Shown here in pieces: positions 8,601 to 15,267 of a stretch of 47,982 nucleotides of DNA; the stretch's first letter is position 1, and each line of letters begins with the position of its first letter. Below the pieces are notes generated by a model. That model saw only the letters and a list, made by a program, of their open reading frames with translations. It was not told the origin of the DNA and searched no databases. Source of the DNA: [Flexibacter] sp. ATCC 35208 (GTDB lineage Bacteria > Bacteroidota > Bacteroidia > Chitinophagales > Chitinophagaceae); contig NZ_MTKN01000005.1 of the NCBI RefSeq assembly GCF_001975825.1, positions 1-47,982 of the forward strand, given 5' to 3'. The position numbers were made by a program, and so were the translations under genes.

Positions 8601-10784
8601 TACTGTAAATGTGCCATTCACCAAAGCAGGTAACAAAGTGGTCAGTACCACTGTAGGACGAATACCATTTACCTTAACCCCAGCTGCTACAGAACTGCTA
8701 AAAGTAATATTCAATACATTCCCGGCGGCATCAGTCAGCGAATTCCCATTCACCTGCAGCGGAGATACCGCTTCTATTCCGTCATTATCCAGATCTCCTT
8801 CCTGTACGGTATAATTAAATGTCCATTTGTTGGTTCCTGCACCTGATGCATATACAGCCTTCACAATGGCACTACCAATGGTCAGATTCACATAAGGTAC
8901 ATCTCCTGCATTGTCAGTATTCACCACTTCACTCATATTCAATGACAGCGTGATTACCTGCCCGATATGATAAGTAGCATTTGCAGAGAATTGTGCAGAC
9001 TGAATAGTCGGTGCTGTATTGTCTATCGTCCAGGAATAAGTAGCAGCCTGCCCTAAATTACCTGCCACATCTGTTGCTCTCACGCTTACTGAATGAGGGC
9101 CATCACTCAACCCATTTATCGTATAAGGAGATGTAGCCGGCAGGAAAGGACTTCCATCTATGCTGGCAGAAAAACCAGTTACATCTTCATTTGCCGTAAA
9201 TGTAAATGTGGATGAATTACTGTTTGTTGGGTTCGAAGGACCCGTTACAATAGTAACCACCGGTGCTGTCTGATCGAGATTAATCGCAGCACTTGTACCA
9301 CTTACATTACCGGCAGCATCTTTCACCTGCATGTACACTTTTTGATTACCATCACCTGTTGCCAGCGTATATGATTTAGTCGCTGCAAATGTCTCATAAG
9401 CACTCCAATTACTACTATCTGCCGAGAACCGCATTTGCAGGCCAGCATTTGCATCTGTGGCTGTTTCCGACAATGTTACATTCAAAGAATTTGTAACAGC
9501 GGCTCCCCCATTAATAGCCAGTGAAATAACCGGCGCTGTCTTATCGATAATCATCACATCTCCGGTGGTAAAAGGTACATTTGACATAGCAGGGGTAATA
9601 CCTGTGCCATTTACATCCAACCGGATCGTACCATCACCGGTACCTGTATATACAACTACATTATATGTTGTATTGTTTACCTTTGACACTCCTGCTATTG
9701 CGGCCCCTGTTACACCCGTAGTTGTCAGGGTAAAAGCATTTGTTCCCGGGGTCGATACATCCGTGCTAAATGTCACCATAAAGGTAACTGTGGTTGCATT
9801 GGTTGGTGAACCCCCATTTTTCGTCACACTTACTACTGTAGGCATACCCAATCTGATCAAGCGCCCATTTCCACTCGTAAAACCATCTGCAGCATACACC
9901 ACACCATTATTATTGACAGTTAACCCTGTAGGATAAGTAACCCCAGATATCGTCAAAGATGAATCCAGTATAACACCCATTGCTGTAGGATCAGTATATT
10001 TTACTACTGCAGCAACACCTTTTCTCACTGCTTCAATTGTATACAAATTATTGTCAGCATCTGTGGCCAATGCAGAAAATTCCCTGCCCGTAGCCAGCGT
10101 AGATACTGCATAAGAGGGATATGTCAGTTTTATAATACCACCAGCCGGTTGTACTGGACTTTCCATGAAGTCTGTAAAATAAATATTCCCCTGTGTGTCT
10201 GTTGTCAGCCCCCAGGGATAAGAAGTACCTGCTGAAGGCACCGAAAGACCATCGAAAAGCCGTGTCCCACTATAGGCTTCTAAGCCGTAAGTATACCTCA
10301 CAATATCAAATTTGGCCGAAGAGCTATTATACTCCATCGCCAACAGGTTGTTAAAAATATCTACTGTAATAGCTGCAAAATATCTTCCGGATTGTACCAC
10401 TGTTGGTGTATACAAGCCCGCGGACAGTTTGATAATCTGGCCGGTACCTGTCTCAAAAGAATTGAGCACATACACATCGCCAAAGGCGTTAACAGCTATT
10501 CCCCATGGCTTATCACCCTGGATAGCTGTACCATGACTCAAGCCTGAATAGATCACAGTACCAGTGCCGGTGCCGCTTGTAAATTTCACTACATCATATA
10601 AATTTGTAGCGCTATTCAGCCTGGTGGTATAAATATTATTACTGGCATCTTTGGCAACAGCTGTGTAAGAACCGCCTGTTTCCAGTGTGGAAAGGATATA
10701 CTGTGCCTTACCCGACAGCCAGACGGTTACAGCAACAATGATCAGGAGTAATACCCTGATACATCGTGTAAATGTATGCTTCAT
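5676..10784 (-). CDS. Giant Ig-like/cadherin adhesin with T9SS type B (gliding-associated) C-terminal domain
   Basis: 1702 residues. Order: signal peptide (1-27, ending SGKAQ); a beta-propeller region with NHL-like blades (about 30-311; repeats such as PWGLTTDTQGNIYFTD); Ig-like domains (about 312-590); a DxDxDG-bearing repeat (about 590-706; EGDLDNDGI); a Big_12-like domain (about 708-798; ATDITVVNG); three similar repeats of about 113 residues (802-1141; PADGYY, then DGDQDLDGI or DGENDLDGI); a second Big_12-like domain (1142-1231); two cadherin-like domains (1232-1428); two more beta domains; and the CHU_C type domain (about 1613-1702; LLTPNGDGKNDKW, then IYDRTGRVVY, then EGTYYYIL). The acidic loops could bind calcium. 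Expected route: Sec export, then T9SS with attachment at the surface. The downstream PorP/SprF gene supports this. The ligand is unknown. Confidence 0.93.
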   Translation of the reverse strand: MKHTFTRCIRVLLLIIVAVTVWLSGKAQYILSTLETGGSYTAVAKDASNNIYTTRLNSATNLYDVVKFTSGTGTGTVIYSGLSHGTAIQGDKPWGIAVNAFGDVYVLNSFETGTGQIIKLSAGLYTPTVVQSGRYFAAITVDIFNNLLAMEYNSSSAKFDIVRYTYGLEAYSGTRLFDGLSVPSAGTSYPWGLTTDTQGNIYFTDFMESPVQPAGGIIKLTYPSYAVSTLATGREFSALATDADNNLYTIEAVRKGVAAVVKYTDPTAMGVILDSSLTISGVTYPTGLTVNNNGVVYAADGFTSGNGRLIRLGMPTVVSVTKNGGSPTNATTVTFMVTFSTDVSTPGTNAFTLTTTGVTGAAIAGVSKVNNTTYNVVVYTGTGDGTIRLDVNGTGITPAMSNVPFTTGDVMIIDKTAPVISLAINGGAAVTNSLNVTLSETATDANAGLQMRFSADSSNWSAYETFAATKSYTLATGDGNQKVYMQVKDAAGNVSGTSAAINLDQTAPVVTIVTGPSNPTNSNSSTFTFTANEDVTGFSASIDGSPFLPATSPYTINGLSDGPHSVSVRATDVAGNLGQAATYSWTIDNTAPTIQSAQFSANATYHIGQVITLSLNMSEVVNTDNAGDVPYVNLTIGSAIVKAVYASGAGTNKWTFNYTVQEGDLDNDGIEAVSPLQVNGNSLTDAAGNVLNITFSSSVAAGVKVNGIRPTVVLTTLLPALVNGTFTVTANFSEAVTGLTATDITVVNGIAIALSTIDNITYTFTITPSADGNVTVSLPVDVAVNIGSNGNKVSNTLALLADITAPVVNNVITPADGYYKSGSILNFTATFSEVVNVTGMPHIAITMGSSTVYADYISGTGTDELTFSYTVVDGDQDLDGIGVGALSGGSIKDAAGNDAVLTLNAPSTADVLVNTIAPVITQVTAPADGYYTTGRLLLYQVRFSDAVNVRGTPHIAFTIGNSTVYADYLIGTGTTILSFTYLVKDGDQDLDGIATGVLSGGSIKDGFDNDAVLTFTAPSTTGVLVNTIPPVISQVSVPANGYYHAGQTLDFSVQFNFVVDVTGTPVLPVTIGSTTVNAAYTGGTGTNTLSFSYTVQDGENDLDGISLSALTGTIQDLYTNNADLTLNNAGSTTGVYVYTVHPTVTLSTTVTNVNAPYTATATFSEAVTGLSIAGFTVINGAASNLQTSDNITYTVTITPSADGNVTVTLPADVAMNKGSNGNTASNTISVLSDITAPVITTGQIFSIDEYSAAGTTVGTINAVEATGTLQNWTITNDPSGAFAINAATGMLSVKDEAALNANNNTTVTLTLTVSDGMNVSNAATVGVSVVYVPLPPTDISLDNQIIVENTPVGTLVGHLSGVTAEPDPVYTYTLVAGTPDNAFFSISGNQLLTSAILDYAVRNTYNVSIRATLANGLYTERSFTIQVGQVNQAPTLDAIADQEVCDIPTVQTVQTTGASAVEDGQTLSYTVSADQLFFTSLAINATGLVTYYLQPNISGTVNVTVTVKDNGGTAYGGVDTLVSTFAIKVNALPTVIITADQDTVISRGTAMNLTATGGVSYEWSNAGGIVDGQQTATLQIKPVENTVYTVTVTDNNGCINEGAVTITVVNEFKIDAINLLTPNGDGKNDKWIINDLSRYPNNDLTIYDRTGRVVYHQKNYSNEWNGTYNGSPLAEGTYYYILKAAGYNTPAKGFITIIRDQH

Positions 10785-10793
10785 ATAAACCTG

Positions 10794-11954
10794 TTAAATA
10801 CAGAGAAAAGGGTTCTGCCAGCCAGAGATATTCTCTTGATGAATGATCTGTAAGCTGGCATCGTCATGACGAATTCCCTCGCCCTGGTCAAGAATAATTT
10901 TATTTATCTTTTGGGAAGTTGTATTCAGTTTTATAATGTTGGACACAGGCAATCCTAATCCGGTAGAAGGATGGAAACCTTTCTCTCCCCTGGGGCCACG
11001 GATCGTGTTCGTGCGTAGTTGTGCTTTTACTTTGTCCCAGTCGCCTTTCTGTGCATAGGGCAACAATTCTTTCCACACCAACCCTGCTTCATAACCCATC
11101 AATCCATATATATTTGCAGGCTGTTGTGCTTTGCGCTCAAATGTCTTTACGAACAGTTTATTTTCTTTTCGCTCATCTTCTTTCAGCCAGGTGAGTGCAC
11201 TGTAGATTTCCAGTTCCAGGTGCCTTACATCATCCAGAATATCTTCGTAGGCCATCGTCTCCACTACTGTCAATGGAATAGTTTTACTGAAGGGGCTTTC
11301 TTTCCATGCAGCCAGAAAACGGGTACCCATATTCCCACCAAAAATAGCATGTACATAAGGAGGAGGATTCCGCTCTATTTCCGCAAAAAAACCAGTGAGG
11401 TCCATGGCATTGGTATCTGTAGGACTATTGGGTAATACAGTCACCCTCAGCTCCTGTGCACCTGCATTGAATGCCCCCTGTTGAAATGCATTTGTAAGAT
11501 GATACCCGGCCTCATAAACTGGCATTACCAGATGCCCTGCATTACCAAAACGCTTTTGTGCCCAGCGACCCAGTGCATATTCTGATTGCCATATCTGATG
11601 AGATGCATAAAAGATATCCGGACTAATGGTAGCAGGATCAGGAATGAGCTCACCCATGTCAAAGAAGAAACCCAACTTACGCTGTGCTTCAACTACCGGC
11701 ATGAGTGAGGACAAAGATTTATAACTGATCAACCCTGACAAGACATCGGTCTGATTAAAAAACAATAATTTCTTAGCTGCCTCAGTGGTCGTAGCCGGGC
11801 TACCACTTCTGGTGAACTCCGGCATGATCTGTAAAATTCGCTGACGTGCAGGATCCAGTCCCATTCCCAACATCCACCCGGTAATCAGGTGTGCGGAATA
11901 AAAGGGATATACACCGCTATACGGCGTCAGAAAACCAATATTCAATTGCTTCAT
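10794..11954 (-). CDS. Periplasmic-binding-protein-fold (type 1, Leu/Ile/Val-type) protein without signal peptide
   Basis: About 386 residues with the two-lobe type 1 binding-protein pattern of ABC amino-acid and branched-chain substrate-binding proteins: IGFLTPYSGVYPFY at the start, ATTTEAAKKLLFFNQTDVLSG, then GHLVMPVYEAGYH and NIYGLMGYEAGLVWKELLPY. I chose the ATG at 11954, 1 bp after the stop of the preceding gene (TGATATG), because the fold begins right there. An ATG at 11990 would overlap that gene by 35 bp. With either start no signal peptide or lipobox is present, so the product is predicted to be cytoplasmic, unlike normal transport binding proteins. No permease or ATPase genes lie nearby. 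It ends 9 bp before the adhesin gene. A ligand-sensing role, rather than transport, is inference. Confidence 0.82.
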   Translation of the reverse strand: MKQLNIGFLTPYSGVYPFYSAHLITGWMLGMGLDPARQRILQIMPEFTRSGSPATTTEAAKKLLFFNQTDVLSGLISYKSLSSLMPVVEAQRKLGFFFDMGELIPDPATISPDIFYASHQIWQSEYALGRWAQKRFGNAGHLVMPVYEAGYHLTNAFQQGAFNAGAQELRVTVLPNSPTDTNAMDLTGFFAEIERNPPPYVHAIFGGNMGTRFLAAWKESPFSKTIPLTVVETMAYEDILDDVRHLELEIYSALTWLKEDERKENKLFVKTFERKAQQPANIYGLMGYEAGLVWKELLPYAQKGDWDKVKAQLRTNTIRGPRGEKGFHPSTGLGLPVSNIIKLNTTSQKINKIILDQGEGIRHDDASLQIIHQENISGWQNPFLCI

Positions 11955-11955
11955 A

Positions 11956-12549
11956 TCAGGAACGGGAAGGGAATATTCCAGCTGTTGCAATACAGTAGTT
12001 CACCGCTAAGTAAGGCTGTATAATAGAAAATGGCTGGCTACCTCCCGCAACCATAACTGTAATCGTTCCTGAAACATCACCAGGTACCAGCGTAGCATCA
12101 GGGGAAGCAGTAGTATACCCATTCACATTAAATGTGTTTAACCCTGCACCTAAAGTTGGTAATTTAGCAGGCACCACAGTCGAACCAGGTACATTGGTAG
12201 TAGCTACACCTGTACTTGCCTTGGGTGCCGCAGTGAGTGTATGAGTGGTTGTATGTGTATGTGCAGGCATCTGATTGGTCGTAAGGGTTATTAATTCTGT
12301 TCCTCCCATTTGTCCAATATCATAATTAGAAAGCCCCTGCCCGGTTCCCATACCTACAGGTATTCTGCCACGCAAATCAGGAACAGCAAAAGTACTCATG
12401 CCATCACCTCCATAAAATGTGCCGATAAGGGAGAATAATGCCGTGTTCTGGGCAATTGAAATCAAAGCTCCATTACAAGCTAACCATCCGCCATAGGGGG
12501 TGAAGTTAAATGCAAAAGCTACGATAAGTGCCATGTAAGGGTCATTCAT
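11956..12549 (-). CDS. Phage tail collar domain protein (microcystin-dependent-protein-like)
   Basis: 197 residues with the tail-collar N-terminal signature: NFTPYGGWLACNGALISI, then LFSLIGTFYGGDG, then FAVPDLRGRIPVGMG. A His-rich segment (MPAHTHTTTHT) follows and the C-terminus ends QPYLAVNYCIA. These features match the MdpB-like family of bacterial chromosomal proteins related to phage tail-fibre collars, of similar length. No signal peptide and no other phage genes are present, so this is not a prophage remnant by context. It lies 27 bp after the Gfo/Idh/MocA gene and directly before the binding-protein gene. The biochemical role of such chromosomal copies is unclear; display or assembly with the neighbouring adhesin is a guess. 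Confidence 0.88.
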   Translation of the reverse strand: MNDPYMALIVAFAFNFTPYGGWLACNGALISIAQNTALFSLIGTFYGGDGMSTFAVPDLRGRIPVGMGTGQGLSNYDIGQMGGTELITLTTNQMPAHTHTTTHTLTAAPKASTGVATTNVPGSTVVPAKLPTLGAGLNTFNVNGYTTASPDATLVPGDVSGTITVMVAGGSQPFSIIQPYLAVNYCIATAGIFPSRS

Positions 12550-12576
12550 TGCAAGGAAAAATTATTAAAGTGTATA

Positions 12577-13665
12577 TTAAATAAGATTACAATCAGGAAA
12601 TGCCAATACCTTTCCTCCCTGCATTGCAGACTGACGACCCAATAAGCCAATCAGGCTATGAGTTGCCGCTGTATAAACAGGCAGTTGACCCTTCGGATTT
12701 TTTAAGGTATTTATCAATTCATTCAATGCCATGGCAACCGGAGAGGCAGCATGTTGTTGCAGGTGCAGTTGGTCAGCTTCCCATTGATTATCACCAACCC
12801 GCATAGCTTTTGCAAAATCGATCCAAAATACTTCTGTACCATGAATATGGGTGCCTGTTGAATATCCCTTTTCTGTTTGCAGATACACCCGCTGTCCCTG
12901 TGTAGTGGTCAGACAGATGAGTGGAATATTTCCATTCTTAATAATAGTCAATCGTTTACCCGTTTTAGGATCCACCTTATTGACAATATAGTCCCGCTGC
13001 TGTGTTGTAGCTGCGATCGTTTCAAATCGGTTGTCCTTTCCTAACAAACTTTGTAAAAATAAGGAGGGATATAACGGATACGTATCTACCTGGGGAGGCA
13101 TTGCATCGTAAGGCGCACCTGCATATATTTTTTCCAGTGTACCGAAATTGATATTGGAAACCGCCTGCAGATCATGCCGGTAACTTTGCTCATCCAGGGC
13201 AAAGTAATGACGGCCAGTTTGTTGACTGGTTCTTACTATATCCCTGTGCTCTTCTACCGTTTCGCCCATCACAGGGCCACAGGCCACATGTTTACCCGCC
13301 AGCATCGCTGCTTTGGCAATCATATAATGGGTATGTGCAGGGGTGGCAATGATCACCAGGTCCAACTCATCGCTGGCCAGTAACTTTTCCCAGTCAGTGT
13401 AGACTACCGGACGATCAGATCCTTTAAATAATTGAAGACTTTCCTGTAAGGAAACATCCTCGGAATCACATATTGCTGTGATATCCAGATCTTTTTGGGG
13501 AAGTGCTGCGGTAAGATATTCTCGTCCCCAGATGCCGGTTCCGATAAACCCTGTGCGCAAACCTTTACTAACATTTTTAGAGAACAGAGACGACGGCATA
13601 ACGGCCAGTACAGGCAATATATAGGCGACGTTTCTGAAAAATTCTCTCCTTCTTTGATTGTACAT
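12577..13665 (-). CDS. Gfo/Idh/MocA family oxidoreductase-like protein, Tat-exported, GH109-like
   Basis: 362 residues. The N-terminus (QRRREFFRN, then a hydrophobic stretch) is a likely Tat signal, as in many exported NAD(P)-dependent members that fold in the cytoplasm. The Rossmann start is GFIGTGIWGREYL (about 38-50), and DLVIIATPAHTHY is the expected second strand motif. The usual EKP catalytic motif is absent: residues 129-133 read CGPVM. The following TVEEHRDIVRTSQQTGRHYF and the end PVYTAATHSLIGL resemble the GH109-like branch, which also lacks that Lys. Activity is therefore uncertain; it could be a glycosidase-like or inactive member. It is the first gene of the operon running to 4742. 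Confidence 0.85.
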   Translation of the reverse strand: MYNQRRREFFRNVAYILPVLAVMPSSLFSKNVSKGLRTGFIGTGIWGREYLTAALPQKDLDITAICDSEDVSLQESLQLFKGSDRPVVYTDWEKLLASDELDLVIIATPAHTHYMIAKAAMLAGKHVACGPVMGETVEEHRDIVRTSQQTGRHYFALDEQSYRHDLQAVSNINFGTLEKIYAGAPYDAMPPQVDTYPLYPSLFLQSLLGKDNRFETIAATTQQRDYIVNKVDPKTGKRLTIIKNGNIPLICLTTTQGQRVYLQTEKGYSTGTHIHGTEVFWIDFAKAMRVGDNQWEADQLHLQQHAASPVAMALNELINTLKNPKGQLPVYTAATHSLIGLLGRQSAMQGGKVLAFPDCNLI

Positions 13666-13762
13666 TTACAATGTATAGGGATGATTATTCAAATCGTTTA
13701 CTTAATGGCTTTTTATAGGAATGAGGCTAAAAATCGAATTAAATTTTCCAGTTATGGTAGCA

Positions 13763-13770
13763 CAAATGTA
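13763..13770 (-). promoter_or_regulatory. Candidate TAnnTTTG promoter for the Gfo/adhesin operon
   Basis: Minus-strand TACATTTG lies 98 bp upstream of the Gfo/Idh/MocA start in a very AT-rich stretch. A TTTG lies further upstream (13784-13787), but the 13-bp spacing is shorter than the usual 19 or so. Confidence 0.4.
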
Positions 13771-13810
13771 TATATAAAATATACAAATATTAAAATATTT
13801 TTTCCAGCAA

Positions 13811-13850
13811 GGCAATAAAAAACCGGGACCTGCTCACGCAAATCCCGGTC
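13811..13850 (-). terminator. Intrinsic terminator after the MFS gene
   Basis: Stem 13822-13828 / 13843-13849 (ACCGGGA / TCCCGGT) followed on the minus strand by TTTTTTATTGC. It ends the maltose operon just below the MFS stop at 13869. Confidence 0.85.
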
Positions 13851-13868
13851 AAACTTTAGGTATATGTG

Positions 13869-15203
13869 TCAGGCTCTCTGTTCTTTCACATTCAACACTG
13901 CCACAGCAGCTATAATCATAAATACGCCCCCCATTACCAACGCATATATAGGCTGATCGTGAAAACAATACCTGACGATGAGACCACCGAACAAGCCATT
14001 CACAATCTGTGGGAATGTGATAAAGAAATTAAAGATACCCATGTATCCCCCCGTCTTATGCGGAGGTATCACACCTGATAGGATAGCATAAGGCGTTGAT
14101 AAAATGCTTCCCCATGCAAAACCAATACCGATCATAGGCAGTACCAGCAAGTCTGGAGATTGTATAAAAAAGATGGAGATCAGTGATACCCCTCCTGCTA
14201 TCAAAGAGAAGGCATGTGTAACTCTCCTGTTTGTTTTACGCGCTATTGTAGGCAGGATCAGTGAATACACCGCTGATACCGCGCTATAAATACTGAATAA
14301 GAAACCTACTTTATTACCCGCATCTGCATAACCTGATGATGATGTATCACCCGGCATTACTTTATAGATATGCTGGGCCACTGCTGGTGTGGTAAACACC
14401 CACATAGAGAACAAGGCAAACCATGAACAAAACTGTACCAATCCTAACTGCCGCATTGCCGATGGCATGGCTGCAAAGTCTTTTGCGATTGTTCCCAATC
14501 CGGATGACACAGGTGTTTCCTCCGAAGGAGGATTAAACTGTGCAAACTCCTCCGGACTATACTCCCTGCTCATAAAAACAGACCAGAGGATCGTAGCTAT
14601 TAACACCACCGCACCTATGTAAAAAGAATAAATCACATTGTTTGGCACCACACCCGGTGCCGCTACTTTTGATACACCAGCATACTCCGCCAGCAAATAA
14701 GGCAATGAAGAACCCAATACTGCCCCCGCCCCTATCAGGAAGGTTTGTACTGAAAAGCCCATACTCCGCTGCTCATCTGGTAAATTATCGGAAACAAGCG
14801 CACGGAAAGGCTCCATAGCAACATTGATACTTGCATCCATCAATGTGAGCATCCCTGCTCCTATCAGCATAGGAGGCAACAGGTAAGCCAGCATCGACGA
14901 ATTTGGTAACAGTATCAGCGCCAAAGCCGTCAACAACGCACCTACAAGAAAGTAAGGACGACGGCGCCCCAACCTGTTCCACGTACGATCACTATAATGC
15001 CCGATAATAGGCTGTACGATCATTCCGGTCACCGGTGCGGCTAACCAGAATAGGGATAAATGTTCTACCTCTGCGCCATAGGTCTGTAGAATACGGGATG
15101 CATTTCCATTCTGTAATGCAAAACCAAACTGTATTCCGAAAAACCCCATGCTCATGTTCCAGATCCTTGCCGCAGATAAGCGTGGCTTTGTCATGCCTTT
15201 CAT
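13869..15203 (-). CDS. MFS sugar (maltose-type) transporter
   Basis: 444 residues with about 12 membrane segments. GFFGIQFGFALQNGNASRILQ, read in parts as GFFGIQFGFALQNG and NASRILQTYGA, is the start of the sucrose/maltose branch of the major facilitator/GPH group (SLC45/SUC-like). The loop GHYSDRTWNRLGRRRPY is the conserved cytosolic signature between segments 2 and 3. Expected role: inner-membrane import of maltose or small maltodextrins released in the periplasm. It follows the maltose phosphorylase gene by 64 bp and is the last gene of the locus. A LacI/cre-like palindrome at 15220-15233 lies 17 bp before the start. M4 (15194) is an alternative start. Confidence 0.9.
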   Translation of the reverse strand: MKGMTKPRLSAARIWNMSMGFFGIQFGFALQNGNASRILQTYGAEVEHLSLFWLAAPVTGMIVQPIIGHYSDRTWNRLGRRRPYFLVGALLTALALILLPNSSMLAYLLPPMLIGAGMLTLMDASINVAMEPFRALVSDNLPDEQRSMGFSVQTFLIGAGAVLGSSLPYLLAEYAGVSKVAAPGVVPNNVIYSFYIGAVVLIATILWSVFMSREYSPEEFAQFNPPSEETPVSSGLGTIAKDFAAMPSAMRQLGLVQFCSWFALFSMWVFTTPAVAQHIYKVMPGDTSSSGYADAGNKVGFLFSIYSAVSAVYSLILPTIARKTNRRVTHAFSLIAGGVSLISIFFIQSPDLLVLPMIGIGFAWGSILSTPYAILSGVIPPHKTGGYMGIFNFFITFPQIVNGLFGGLIVRYCFHDQPIYALVMGGVFMIIAAVAVLNVKEQRA

Positions 15204-15219
15204 GGAATTCTTTTTTTTC

Positions 15220-15233
15220 TGAAAACGATTTCA
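15220..15233. promoter_or_regulatory. LacI-family operator-like palindrome before the MFS gene
   Basis: TGAAAACGATTTCA is a near-perfect palindrome with a central CG and fits the cre/LacI-type consensus TGWNANCGNTNWCA. It lies in the 64-bp gap between the GH65 and MFS genes, so it could control an internal promoter. Binding is not shown. Confidence 0.5.
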
Positions 15234-15267
15234 TTCCTCTTAGTGAATACCCGCTTTCATAAATGTT

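Noticed and set aside
11956..12549. Prophage remnant suggested by the tail-collar protein
   Set aside because: No other phage structural, lysis or integrase gene is in the window, and the gene is embedded in a non-phage operon.
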